Below are positions 45,352 to 53,822 of a DNA stretch of 64,000 nucleotides, one piece after another. Each line of letters begins with the position of its first letter. Within the stretch, counting starts at the first letter, position 1. Below the pieces are notes generated by a model. The model was not told the origin of the DNA, did no database searches, and was given only the letters and a program-made list of their open reading frames with translations. The stretch is from Advenella mimigardefordensis DPN7 (GTDB taxonomy: Bacteria > Pseudomonadota > Gammaproteobacteria > Burkholderiales > Burkholderiaceae_B), in contig NZ_CP003915.1 in NCBI RefSeq assembly GCF_000521505.1, positions 4,526,001 to 4,590,000 on the forward strand, in the 5' to 3' direction. The position numbers and the translations under genes are program-made.

Positions 45352-45968
45352 CCCAGCATCTCCTCGAATTGAGCGATAGCTGCTTTGGTGATCAGCACTT
45401 TTTTGTAGTGGACCAGAGACAGCGGATCAGCGTAACGCGGTTCTACAACAGCTACGTTTGGCAGATTGCGTGTTGCCAGGTAGGTGTTTTCATCAACGGT
45501 GTCGGTGATGATCAGAACAGAATCCAGACCCATGGCTTTCAGTTTTGATGCGGCCAGTTTTGTTTTAGGCGTATCGAAAGTGAAAGCGTCAACAACGGCG
45601 ATGCGATCTTCGCGAGCCAGTTGAGACAGGATCGAACGGATACCCGCGCGATACATTTTTTTGTTAACTTTCTGGCTGAAGTTTTCTTCAGGAGAGTTCG
45701 GGAATGTACGACCACCTCCACGCCAGATGGGGGAAGATGTCATACCGGCACGAGCGCGTCCGGTGCCTTTTTGGCGCCATGGTTTTTTCGTGCTGTGTTT
45801 GACCTGTTCGCGATCTTTCTGGGCACGATTACCGGAACGTGCGTTTGCCTGATAGGCAATCACGACCTGGTGAACCAGTGCTTCGTTAAAGTCACGACCA
45901 AAGATGGTGTCAGGTGCGCTGACGGTTGCGTCAGACTGGCCCTGATCGTTCAGGAGCTTAAGATCCAT
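45348..45968 (-). CDS. rplD: 50S ribosomal protein L4
   Basis: A 206-residue L4: [20 protein letters not shown], the tunnel loop [20 protein letters not shown] and [20 protein letters not shown]. In gammaproteobacteria L4 also represses its own operon by binding the S10 leader; whether this happens here is unknown. It overlaps the rplC stop by one base (TAATG). Confidence 0.97.
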   Translation of the reverse strand: MDLKLLNDQGQSDATVSAPDTIFGRDFNEALVHQVVIAYQANARSGNRAQKDREQVKHSTKKPWRQKGTGRARAGMTSSPIWRGGGRTFPNSPEENFSQKVNKKMYRAGIRSILSQLAREDRIAVVDAFTFDTPKTKLAASKLKAMGLDSVLIITDTVDENTYLATRNLPNVAVVEPRYADPLSLVHYKKVLITKAAIAQFEEMLG

Positions 45969-46657
45969 TATTTGGCTCCTTTCGCAGACATTTTGATGGC
46001 CGGCAGAACCACGACGTCGCCATTCTTGTGACCGGGTACTGCACCACGGACCATCAGAAGACCACGTTCAGCGTCAACACGGACGACATCAAGATTTTGA
46101 ACGGTACGGGTTACATCACCCAGGTGACCGGACATGCGTTTACCAGGGAAAATACGACCTGGGTCCTGTGCCTGACCGATAGAACCGGGTACGCGATGCG
46201 ACCGGGAGTTACCGTGAGAAGCGCGCTGGGAACCAAAATGGTGACGCTTGATGGTACCGGCAAAGCCTTTACCAATCGTTGTGCCTTGCACGTCGACTTT
46301 CTGGCCTGCTTCGAATACGCTTTCGACAGCAACAACGGCACCGGCTGTAAATTCAGCGGCCTTTGCAGGATCGAGACGGAATTCTTTAAGGATGGAACCG
46401 GCTTCTGTACCGGCTTTTGCGTAGTGACCTGCTTGCGCCTTGACCACACGGCTTGCACGGCGTTCGCCGTAGGCAACCTGAACGGCAGCATAGCCGTCTG
46501 TGTCCAGAGACTTGACCTGGGTAACGCGGTTGTTGGATACGTCCAGCACGGTGACAGGGATTGACTCGCCTTCTTCCGTGAAGATACGCATCATGCCAAC
46601 CTTGCGACCAACCAGTCCCAGCCGATGAGCGGCAGGCGTAGGTGTCGTATTCGACAT
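45968..46657 (-). CDS. rplC: 50S ribosomal protein L3
   Basis: A 229-residue L3: [40 protein letters not shown] with [20 protein letters not shown], then [20 protein letters not shown]. Gln in the GSIGQ segment is the residue methylated by PrmB in E. coli. Of two adjacent ATGs (46660, 46657) I prefer the second because of its spacing from TTGGAGAAA. It is the first gene of this operon; rpsJ, which normally precedes it, is absent. Confidence 0.97.
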   Translation of the reverse strand: MSNTTPTPAAHRLGLVGRKVGMMRIFTEEGESIPVTVLDVSNNRVTQVKSLDTDGYAAVQVAYGERRASRVVKAQAGHYAKAGTEAGSILKEFRLDPAKAAEFTAGAVVAVESVFEAGQKVDVQGTTIGKGFAGTIKRHHFGSQRASHGNSRSHRVPGSIGQAQDPGRIFPGKRMSGHLGDVTRTVQNLDVVRVDAERGLLMVRGAVPGHKNGDVVVLPAIKMSAKGAK

Positions 46658-46876
46658 CATTTTCTCCAATTCCCAGCTACGATTGGCTGGGGCTAAATTT
46701 AATATGATTCACCCGGTGAACTCAAGGCTGCAACGCATTGCCTTCCCGGACAACAATACCCATGCAGGTTCAATTCAAAGTACTGCTTGCGGTATTTGCA
46801 GCGCCAAGCTACAGCATTGCAAACCAGCAACTGGCCAAACAAACGTCGGCAACGGCAATAAAGAAGACGCAGGAAT

Positions 46877-46914
46877 AAAAAAGACGCCGCGCTGCACTTT
46901 CGTGCCCGCCACGT
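46877..46914 (-). terminator. possible attenuator in the rplC operon leader
   Basis: On the minus strand GCAC-GAAA-GTGC (plus 46894-46905) forms a GNRA-capped hairpin, extended by GCG/CGC and ACGT/GCGT pairs with small internal loops (plus 46884-46914). TTTTTTATT follows at once. It lies about 100 nt downstream of the predicted start of transcription and 220 nt before rplC. It could instead be an inefficient or decoy structure. Confidence 0.45.
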
Positions 46915-47019
46915 AAATCTTTTTTGATTCGTTAACGCTTTCTTTGATACCCGCTTTGCGCCTGAAACCTGTTCAAAAGCCGGCCAATCAGTGAACCCAA
47001 CTACAGTGGTTAGCCTGTG

Positions 47020-47048
47020 ACTATAACATTGCGCGCGCCATTTAGCAA
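47020..47048 (-). promoter_or_regulatory. sigma70 promoter of the rplC operon
   Basis: On the minus strand TTGCTA (plus 47043-47048), a 17-bp spacer, then TATAGT (plus 47020-47025). Transcription would start near 47013, giving a leader of about 355 nt before rplC. Both boxes differ from consensus at one or two positions and the spacing is optimal. I found no protein gene in 46658-47194. Confidence 0.7.
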
Positions 47049-47114
47049 GGAAAGTTAACGACAATGATCAAAAAAGCCACGCCGAATCAATCATTTAGTC
47101 AGAAATTTGCGACA

Positions 47115-47136
47115 GGATCGGGGGCCGGGCCGATCC
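47115..47136 (-). terminator. inverted repeat behind the FGGY kinase gene
   Basis: GGATCGG (47115-47121) pairs with CCGATCC (47130-47136). It lies 60 bp after the kinase stop on the minus strand, between that gene and the rplC promoter. No T-run follows, so termination is only suspected. Confidence 0.35.
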
Positions 47137-47194
47137 GAAGCCCGCTCGGCCACGACTTCACACCACCGCCCCAGCCGCTGCCTTAACCGCTGCC

Positions 47195-48748
47195 CTAGCC
47201 GCCGCGCATGTCCGCCAGCGCGTGCATTGACGCCCGCATAGCCGGATACAGGCCTTCATAAACCGCAAAAAGCTGCTGGTATGCCTGATGCGCCTGTTCG
47301 TCCGGTATGGCGCGGCACGCCACATGCGTCCAGCCCTGCTCCACCTGCTCCTCGCTCACCAGCCCCAGTCCGACAGCCCCCAGCAGCGCCGCCCCCATTG
47401 CCGCCTCGACTTCTTCTTCAATGGTGTAGACCGGGTAGCCCGTCACATCGGCAATAATTTGCATCCACAGGCTGGAATTGACGGCGCCCCCTACGACGAC
47501 CAGACGCTGATCCAGCCCCTGGCGCCGCTCACCCACGGCCTGCATGTTGTGCCACAGGGCAAAAGCGATGCCTTCGATGACCGCCCGATACAGATGGGCC
47601 CGGGTATGCGTCAGATTCAGGCCGGCAAATGTACCACTGGCATGTGCATCCCACACCGGACTGCGCTCCCCCATCAAATAGGGCAGAAATACCAGACCAT
47701 GCGCGCCCGGTGGCAGCGATGCGGCCTGCTGCTCCAGCAGGGTGTAGACCGACACCCCCTGCTGGGCGGCCAGCGCCTGCTCCGCCTGACAAAACTGCTC
47801 CACAAACCAGGTTACTGCGCCACCCGCCGTGGCCGCGCCGCCAAAAACATAACGCTGCGCCTGACCCTTGTAGACGTAAGGCATGCAGACCAGATCACGG
47901 CCACTTTCCGTTTCGGTCTGCAGATAGCCCCAGCACATACTGGTGCCCAGCATGGCCACATGGTCCCCTGGCTTGCGCACCCCTCCCGCAAAAGTGGCAA
48001 TCGCCGCATCAATGCCGCCCAGCACTATCGGAATGCCCTGACTTAGTCCCAGCAGCGCTGCCTTATCGGCCGTCACCGTTCCAACCACATCGGTGCTCTC
48101 CAGCAGTCGCGGCGGCATTTTCGCCGCATCCAGCCCCACCATCGCCAGGGCCTCGTCGGACCAGCAGTGACGCTGCATGTCATAAACGCCGCCGATATTG
48201 CCGGCAGAACTGTGATCAACCGCCAGCTCACCCGTCAGATAATGGGCAATCCAGCTATTGGGCGGCAGGAACCAGGCTGTTTTTTCCCAGATCTGCGGCT
48301 CGTGATGTTTGATCCACAACATTTTGGTAAAGCCGTAATAACTATCTACCCCATTGCCGGTAATCGCAAACAGTCGCTGCAGATCCACCTGTCGGCGAAT
48401 CATGCTGGTTTCCGCCGTGGCCCGCCGGTCCATCCAGATCAGGCACGGATACAGCGGCTGGCAATCGGCATCTACCGGAATACCAGCCCCGCCGTACAGG
48501 CTGCTGATACACAAGCCGGCAATCTGCTCCTGTCGCACGCCCTGTTGCAGCGCCTGAGCAACGCACTCGCGCACACTGCGCAAAAATGCCTCCAGCCAGA
48601 CCTGCGCATCCTGTTGCGCCCACAAGGGTTTAGGGGTGTCGGGATGGTACGCAACACTCGCCTGAGCCAGCACACGGCCGCCGGTTCCTGCGATCAGCGC
48701 CTTGGTGCTCTGCGTGCCAATATCGACGCCGATAATGTATTTATCCAT
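47195..48748 (-). CDS. FGGY family carbohydrate kinase (xylulokinase-like)
   Basis: A 517-residue kinase. The phosphate-1 loop is IGVDIGTQSTKALIAGTGG, IWMDRRAT is the substrate-side motif, and GTSMCWGYL and VVVGGAVNSSLWMQIIADVT are the phosphate-2 and adenosine regions. Such enzymes phosphorylate keto-pentoses, ribulose or related polyols; the exact sugar is not readable. It is divergent from deoC, sharing a 211-bp region with the tandem operator-like sites at 48890-48924, so it is probably co-regulated with the deoC operon. Confidence 0.9.
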   Translation of the reverse strand: MDKYIIGVDIGTQSTKALIAGTGGRVLAQASVAYHPDTPKPLWAQQDAQVWLEAFLRSVRECVAQALQQGVRQEQIAGLCISSLYGGAGIPVDADCQPLYPCLIWMDRRATAETSMIRRQVDLQRLFAITGNGVDSYYGFTKMLWIKHHEPQIWEKTAWFLPPNSWIAHYLTGELAVDHSSAGNIGGVYDMQRHCWSDEALAMVGLDAAKMPPRLLESTDVVGTVTADKAALLGLSQGIPIVLGGIDAAIATFAGGVRKPGDHVAMLGTSMCWGYLQTETESGRDLVCMPYVYKGQAQRYVFGGAATAGGAVTWFVEQFCQAEQALAAQQGVSVYTLLEQQAASLPPGAHGLVFLPYLMGERSPVWDAHASGTFAGLNLTHTRAHLYRAVIEGIAFALWHNMQAVGERRQGLDQRLVVVGGAVNSSLWMQIIADVTGYPVYTIEEEVEAAMGAALLGAVGLGLVSEEQVEQGWTHVACRAIPDEQAHQAYQQLFAVYEGLYPAMRASMHALADMRGG

Positions 48749-48889
48749 AATTCTTTTTGCCTATACCAACTTGATTGGGACTGGTTAAATATAACGTGTT
48801 GAATGATAATGCGTTCAGACGCAGACGACTAAAAAAACGACGACGAGCAGCCAACATTGCCGCTGATCAGCAAAGGCACTGTTATAAAG

Positions 48890-48924
48890 TTAACAATGTT
48901 GTTAGAATATTAACAATATTGTCA
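48890..48924. promoter_or_regulatory. tandem near-palindromic operators in the kinase/deoC divergent region
   Basis: TTAACAATGTTGTTA (48890-48904) and TTAACAATATTGTCA (48910-48924) differ at two positions and start exactly 20 bp apart, two helical turns. The first contains the perfect dyad TAACAA-tg-TTGTTA. They end 36 bp before the deoC start. The DeoR-family gene at 58694-59398 is the obvious candidate regulator. Confidence 0.65.
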
Positions 48925-48959
48925 TGTCATTGTGCCTCTTTCCAAGGAGGAGACCCTTC

Positions 48960-49952
48960 GTGAGTCCCCCAAAAAATTCTGCCGCCCCCACCGAGCAGCG
49001 GCAACCGTTTGCCCGCAACGAGATTATGCCACTGGATCTGGCGCTGGTCGCAGCGCAGCGTGCCAATCTGAGCGCTATTGAGCGCCGCATTGCTTCTTTG
49101 CCCGGCAGACGCAGCGTCAAAAAAGAGGCTCAGGCGGCCTGGCTGCTGAAGGCCGTCAGTTGCATCGACCTCACCACACTGAACGGCGATGACACGCCGG
49201 AGCGGGTTCGCCGCTTATGTGCCAAAGCAGCCCAGCCAGTTCGCCAGGATCTGCTGAACGCCATGGGCTTCACGCTGCCGCTAACCACCGGTGCCGTCTG
49301 CGTATACCATCGCTATGTGAGCACCGCCGTCGACGCCCTGGCGCATACCCTCATCCCGGTTGCTGCCGTCTCTACCGGTTTTCCGGCGGGGCTCTCGCCG
49401 CATGAACTGAAGCTGCAGGAAATCGCGGCTTCGGTTGCCGCAGGTGCCCGGGAAATTGACATTGTAATTACGCGCGAGCATGTGCTGACCGGCAACTGGA
49501 CCGCCCTTTATCAGGAAATGTGCGAGTATCGCCAGGCCTGCGGTGAGGCGCATGTAAAGGCCATTCTGGCAACCGGCGACATCCGCACGCTGCGCAATGT
49601 GGCCAAAGCGTCCATGGTGTGCATGATGGCCGGCGCCGATTTCATCAAGACCTCTACCGGCAAGGAAGGCGTCAATGCCACCCTGCCCGTGTCGCTGGTC
49701 ATGCTGCGCGCTATCCGTACCTTTCACGAGCTCACCGGCAAGCACGTGGGTTATAAACCCGCAGGCGGCGTGTCTACTGCCAAAGACGCACTCAATTACC
49801 TGATTCTGGTCAACGAAGAGCTGGGCCGACGCTGGCTGGAGCCCGATCTGTTCCGCTTTGGCGCTTCCAGCCTGCTGGCTGATATAGAGCGCCAGCTCGA
49901 ACATTTCGTGACCGGCCGCTATTCGGCCACCAACCGCCACCCAATGGGTTAA
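48960..49952 (+). CDS. deoC: deoxyribose-phosphate aldolase
   Basis: A 330-residue class I aldolase, of the long DeoC form (E. coli 259). CIDLTTLNGDDTPERVRRLC opens the barrel, AREIDIVITREHVLTGNW follows, HVKAILATGDI contains one active-site Lys, and ADFIKTSTGKEGVNATLPV contains the Schiff-base Lys. It cleaves 2-deoxyribose 5-phosphate to glyceraldehyde 3-phosphate and acetaldehyde. I chose GTG 48960 because AAGGAGGAG lies just upstream; the frame extends to 48924. It leads the eight-gene plus-strand operon. Confidence 0.92.
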   Translation: MSPPKNSAAPTEQRQPFARNEIMPLDLALVAAQRANLSAIERRIASLPGRRSVKKEAQAAWLLKAVSCIDLTTLNGDDTPERVRRLCAKAAQPVRQDLLNAMGFTLPLTTGAVCVYHRYVSTAVDALAHTLIPVAAVSTGFPAGLSPHELKLQEIAASVAAGAREIDIVITREHVLTGNWTALYQEMCEYRQACGEAHVKAILATGDIRTLRNVAKASMVCMMAGADFIKTSTGKEGVNATLPVSLVMLRAIRTFHELTGKHVGYKPAGGVSTAKDALNYLILVNEELGRRWLEPDLFRFGASSLLADIERQLEHFVTGRYSATNRHPMG

Positions 49953-49956
49953 CGCC

Positions 49957-52350
49957 ATGACAGTCAACGATTACTTTATGTCCATGCAATACGGTACCGC
50001 TCCTGAAAGCGACAGCGCCGCCCGCCAATGGCTGGCTTCCCACCAGTCGCGTTTTACGCAATTTATTGGCGGACGTTTCACCAAAGCCGACGACAATGCA
50101 ACATTCGAGACGCTGGAGCCCGCGACCGGCAAGGTGCTGGCAACGCTGAGCCAGGCCAGCCAGGGCGATGTCGATGCCGCGGTCAAGGCAGCGCGCAAGG
50201 CGCAAAAAGACTGGCAGGCAATGGGCGGTCATGCGCGTGCCCGGCATCTATATAGTCTAGCACGCATGCTGCAAAAGCATAGCCGCCTTTTTGCCGTTCT
50301 GGAGTCGCTCGACAATGGCAAACCCATCCGCGAATCGCGCGATCTGGATGTCCCTCTGGCGGCACGCCATTTTCTGTACCATGCCGGGATCGCCCAGCTT
50401 CAGGAAACCGAACTGGCCCAATGGCAACCTTATGGCGTCGTGGGTCAGATTATCCCCTGGAATTTTCCGCTGCTGATGCTGGCCTGGAAAGTTGCGCCGG
50501 CGCTGGCCAGCGGCAACACCGTCGTACTGAAACCCGCAGAATTAACCTCTCTAACGGCCTTGCTGTTCGCCGAACTGGCGGCCCAGACATTGCCGGCAGG
50601 CGTGCTGAACGTCGTAACCGGCGATGGCGCTGTCGGCCAATACCTGGTGGCCCACAAGGGCGTGGATAAAATCGCCTTTACCGGCTCGACCGAAGTGGGT
50701 CGCCTGATCCGCAGCCAGACTGCCGGTTCCGGCAAAGGACTGACACTGGAACTGGGCGGCAAATCCCCCTTTATTATTTTTGATGATGCCGACATCGACA
50801 GTGCCATTGAAGGCATTGTGGACGCCATCTGGTTTAATCAGGGGCAGGTGTGCTGCGCCGGTTCGCGCCTGCTGGTACAGGAAAGCATTGCCGAACAGGT
50901 CTATGCCAAACTGCGCGCCCGCATGAAAACCCTGCGCGTCGGCCCGTCCCTGGACAAAAACATCGATATGTCAGCCATTATCGATGCAACGCAATTGCAG
51001 CGCATTCGTACACTGGTTACCGATGGGGTCAGCCAGGGCGGCCAGCTGTGGCAGCCCACGGAAACCACGCTGCCGGGAGATGGCGCGTATTATCCTCCTA
51101 CCCTCATTACCGGGGTGCAGCCGGCCTCGACGCTGGCACAAGAGGAAATTTTCGGGCCCGTTCTGGTCAGCATGACCTTCCGCACACCACAGGAAGCAGT
51201 GGAACTGGCCAACAACACCCGCTACGGCCTGGCCGCCAGCGTTTGGAGCGAGAACATCAATCTGGCACTGGATATCGCACCGAAACTGCGTTGCGGCGTG
51301 GTATGGATCAACGCCAGCAACCTGTTTGACGCCGCCGTGGGCTTCGGTGGCGTGCGTGAATCCGGCTACGGTCGCGAAGGGGGGCTGGAAGGTATTTACG
51401 AATACCTGAAACCGGCGTCCTGGGCCAAGGCTGCGCCATACCGGGCCGTGCTCAGCCATAGTCTGGCACAGGCCCATGCCGCCGGCGACAGCTTTGCGCT
51501 GCCGGCAATCGACCGTACCGCCAAACTATATATCGGTGGCAAACAAACACGCCCGGATAACGGCGCCAGCCTCCCTGTCATCGACAGCGAAGGCAAGATC
51601 GCCGGGCACATTTCCCTGGGTAGCCGCAAAGATATTCGCAACGCCGTTGCTGCTGCGCGTAAGGCGACCGGCTGGCAACAGGCCACCACCTTCAATCGTG
51701 CTCAGGTTCTGTACTATCTGGCCGAAAACCTGTCGTACCGCGCCGATGAGCTGGTGCAACGGCTGGCCCGCCTGACCGGCAGCAGCACGAAGAATGCTGC
51801 CCACGAATTCGAACTGGGACTGGAGCGACTCTTTACCTTTGCCGCCTGGGCCGACAAATACGACGGGCGTGTACACACCCCGCCCATGCGTGGCGTCGCG
51901 CTGGCGATACCGGAGGCCATCGGGGTCATCGGCGTGATCTGCCCCGACGATGCCCCGTGGCTCTCCATGATTTCCCTGATTGCCGCCGGTCTGGCAATGG
52001 GCAATAGTCTTGTTGTTGTGCCTGGCGCACGCAGCGCGCTATTGGCCACCGACTTGTATCAGGTATTGGAAACCTCTGACGTTCCGGCTGGTGTGGTCAA
52101 TATTGTGACCGGCGACGGGTCCGAGCTGGCCGCAGTCCTGGCCGATCACGATGATGTGGACAGCGTCTGGGCTTTCGGTGACAACGAGCTGGCCCAGCTC
52201 GTACAGCAACGCTCGGTAGGTAATCTGAAACGCACTTTCGGCAACGACGGCAAGGCCATCGACTGGTACCAGTGGTCGGGGGCCGACAGTCAGCTGTTTC
52301 TGCGTCAGGCCACCCAGATCAAGAATATCTGGATTCCCTACGGGGACTGA
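49957..52350 (+). CDS. two-domain aldehyde dehydrogenase, ALDH16-like
   Basis: A 797-residue protein. Residues 1-490 form a complete ALDH: IIPWNFPLLMLAWKVAPALA binds NAD, Glu is in LTLELGGKSPF and the catalytic Cys is in NQGQVCCAGSRLL. Residues about 520-797 repeat the NAD-binding and oligomerisation parts (KLYIGGKQTRPD, VIGVICPDDAPWLSMISL) but have no catalytic Cys or Glu segment. This architecture is that of the ALDH16 family. Directly after deoC (4-bp gap), it probably oxidises the acetaldehyde released by the aldolase, which would make both enzymes one functional step. Confidence 0.9.
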   Translation: MTVNDYFMSMQYGTAPESDSAARQWLASHQSRFTQFIGGRFTKADDNATFETLEPATGKVLATLSQASQGDVDAAVKAARKAQKDWQAMGGHARARHLYSLARMLQKHSRLFAVLESLDNGKPIRESRDLDVPLAARHFLYHAGIAQLQETELAQWQPYGVVGQIIPWNFPLLMLAWKVAPALASGNTVVLKPAELTSLTALLFAELAAQTLPAGVLNVVTGDGAVGQYLVAHKGVDKIAFTGSTEVGRLIRSQTAGSGKGLTLELGGKSPFIIFDDADIDSAIEGIVDAIWFNQGQVCCAGSRLLVQESIAEQVYAKLRARMKTLRVGPSLDKNIDMSAIIDATQLQRIRTLVTDGVSQGGQLWQPTETTLPGDGAYYPPTLITGVQPASTLAQEEIFGPVLVSMTFRTPQEAVELANNTRYGLAASVWSENINLALDIAPKLRCGVVWINASNLFDAAVGFGGVRESGYGREGGLEGIYEYLKPASWAKAAPYRAVLSHSLAQAHAAGDSFALPAIDRTAKLYIGGKQTRPDNGASLPVIDSEGKIAGHISLGSRKDIRNAVAAARKATGWQQATTFNRAQVLYYLAENLSYRADELVQRLARLTGSSTKNAAHEFELGLERLFTFAAWADKYDGRVHTPPMRGVALAIPEAIGVIGVICPDDAPWLSMISLIAAGLAMGNSLVVVPGARSALLATDLYQVLETSDVPAGVVNIVTGDGSELAAVLADHDDVDSVWAFGDNELAQLVQQRSVGNLKRTFGNDGKAIDWYQWSGADSQLFLRQATQIKNIWIPYGD

Positions 52351-52403
52351 TGCGGTTTGCTGACAGGGACTGATTATAATACCCGCCTCAACAAGGATAG
52401 CTC

Positions 52404-52859
52404 ATGCTCAAGAACATTGATCCACTGCTTAACGCCGACGTGTTACACGCCCTGCGCGCCATGGGGCATGGCGACGAACTGATTATCAGCGACGCTCATT
52501 TTCCGTCCGATTCCATCGCCCGGCACACCAGTATCGGCAAACTGCTGCGTATCGACGCCAGCGCCGACCGGGTGGCTCAGGCGATCCTCTCGGTCATGCC
52601 GCTGGACAGTTTCGTACCCGATCCGGCGCTGCGCATGGAAGTCGTTGACGACCCGACACAGATTCCCGAGGTGCAACAGGATGTGCAGGCGCTGCTGGAC
52701 GCCCCCCTGCAACTGGCTCCCATAGAACGCCACGCGTTCTACGAGCGTGCCCGCCGCGCCTACTGTGTGATTACCACGAGTGATACCCGCAGCTATGGTT
52801 GCTTTATCTTCAAAAAAGGCGTGCTCAATCCCACCCAGACCAACCGTCACCCTGCCTGA
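52404..52859 (+). CDS. RbsD/FucU family sugar mutarotase
   Basis: A 151-residue member of the RbsD/FucU fold: MLKNIDPLLNADVLHALRAM with GHGDELIISDAHFPSDS carries the conserved His and Asp. The C-terminal YERARRAYCVITTSDTRSYG closes the active site. Family members convert pyranose or alpha forms of ribose or fucose to the anomer used by the kinase. FucU-type motifs dominate, but with a ribokinase-like gene next (24-bp gap) ribose or deoxyribose mutarotation is likely. Confidence 0.88.
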   Translation: MLKNIDPLLNADVLHALRAMGHGDELIISDAHFPSDSIARHTSIGKLLRIDASADRVAQAILSVMPLDSFVPDPALRMEVVDDPTQIPEVQQDVQALLDAPLQLAPIERHAFYERARRAYCVITTSDTRSYGCFIFKKGVLNPTQTNRHPA

Positions 52860-52883
52860 CGCTGCCCTCGAGTTTTCATTTAT

Positions 52884-53819
52884 ATGAGCCTATCTCATCC
52901 CCGTATTGTTATTGTCGGCATTTATGTTGCCGATCTGCTGTTCAAGGCAAGCCGCATGCCGGTTATTGGCGAAACCCTGCTGGGCAGCCATTTTGCCATG
53001 GGACCCGGCGGCAAAGGATCCAACCAGGCCGTTGCCGCAGCCCGTGCCGGGGCAGAGGTGATTTTCTACACCCGGCTGGGTAACGATGCCTTTGCCGCTA
53101 ATGCCCAGAAAACCTGGCAGCAAGCCGGCGTCACATCCCGCGCGACGCTGCACGATGACCTGACCACCGGCGCTGCCCATATATTCGTCGAAGACGAGAG
53201 CGGCCGCAATGCCATCATCGTCTACCCCGGCGCGGCTGCCCATATGGTGCCTGCCGATCTTGATCTGATCGAACAGGATATCGCCAGTGCCGACATCTTT
53301 GTCACGCAGCTGGAGCAACCCCTGGACGTCGCCCTGCATGGTCTGCGCCTGGCGCGCAAACACGGCGTGACCACGATCTTCAACCCGGCCCCGGCGACCC
53401 AGCTGCCCGATGAGCTGTTCCCGCTGTGCGACTGGATCACTCCCAATGAAACCGAGGCCAGCCTGCTGACCGGACTGCCGGTAGGTAATCTGGAACAGGC
53501 GCGGGCCGCGGCCGGGCGGTTACTGGCCAAAGGCGTCACCAATGTGGTCATCACGCTGGGTGAACAGGGCTGCCTGCTGCACACAGCCAGCGACAGTATT
53601 CATATTCCCGCGTACCAGGCAGGCAAATGCATTGACACCGCCGGCGCCGGTGACGGCTTTACCGCAGGGCTGGCTACCGCGCTTGCCGAAGGCCAGCCCC
53701 CCGAGGCAGCCCTGCGCTTTGCCTCCGCGCTGGCCGGTATTTCCGTGACCCGCAGTGGTACCGCAGCCTCTATGCCCGAGCGCGGACAAATTGATACCCT
53801 GCTTTCGACGAGTGCCTGA
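52884..53819 (+). CDS. ribokinase-family kinase (RbsK / deoxyribokinase-like)
   Basis: A 311-residue PfkB kinase: GETLLGSHFAMGPGGKGSNQ with AVAAARAGA is the substrate-binding start, FNPAPATQLPDELFPLCDWI with TPNETEASLLTGL is typical of ribokinases, and the catalytic DTAGAGDGFTAGLATAL lies at about 250. With DeoC in the operon, 2-deoxyribokinase activity is plausible. It is spaced 3 bp from the permease gene. Confidence 0.88.
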   Translation: MSLSHPRIVIVGIYVADLLFKASRMPVIGETLLGSHFAMGPGGKGSNQAVAAARAGAEVIFYTRLGNDAFAANAQKTWQQAGVTSRATLHDDLTTGAAHIFVEDESGRNAIIVYPGAAAHMVPADLDLIEQDIASADIFVTQLEQPLDVALHGLRLARKHGVTTIFNPAPATQLPDELFPLCDWITPNETEASLLTGLPVGNLEQARAAAGRLLAKGVTNVVITLGEQGCLLHTASDSIHIPAYQAGKCIDTAGAGDGFTAGLATALAEGQPPEAALRFASALAGISVTRSGTAASMPERGQIDTLLSTSA

Positions 53820-53822
53820 ACC

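Noticed and set aside
46699..47064. Minus-strand frame of 121 codons upstream of rplC as a possible gene or rpsJ
   Set aside because: It has no S10 motif, overlaps the predicted rplC promoter and leader, and has no ribosome site.
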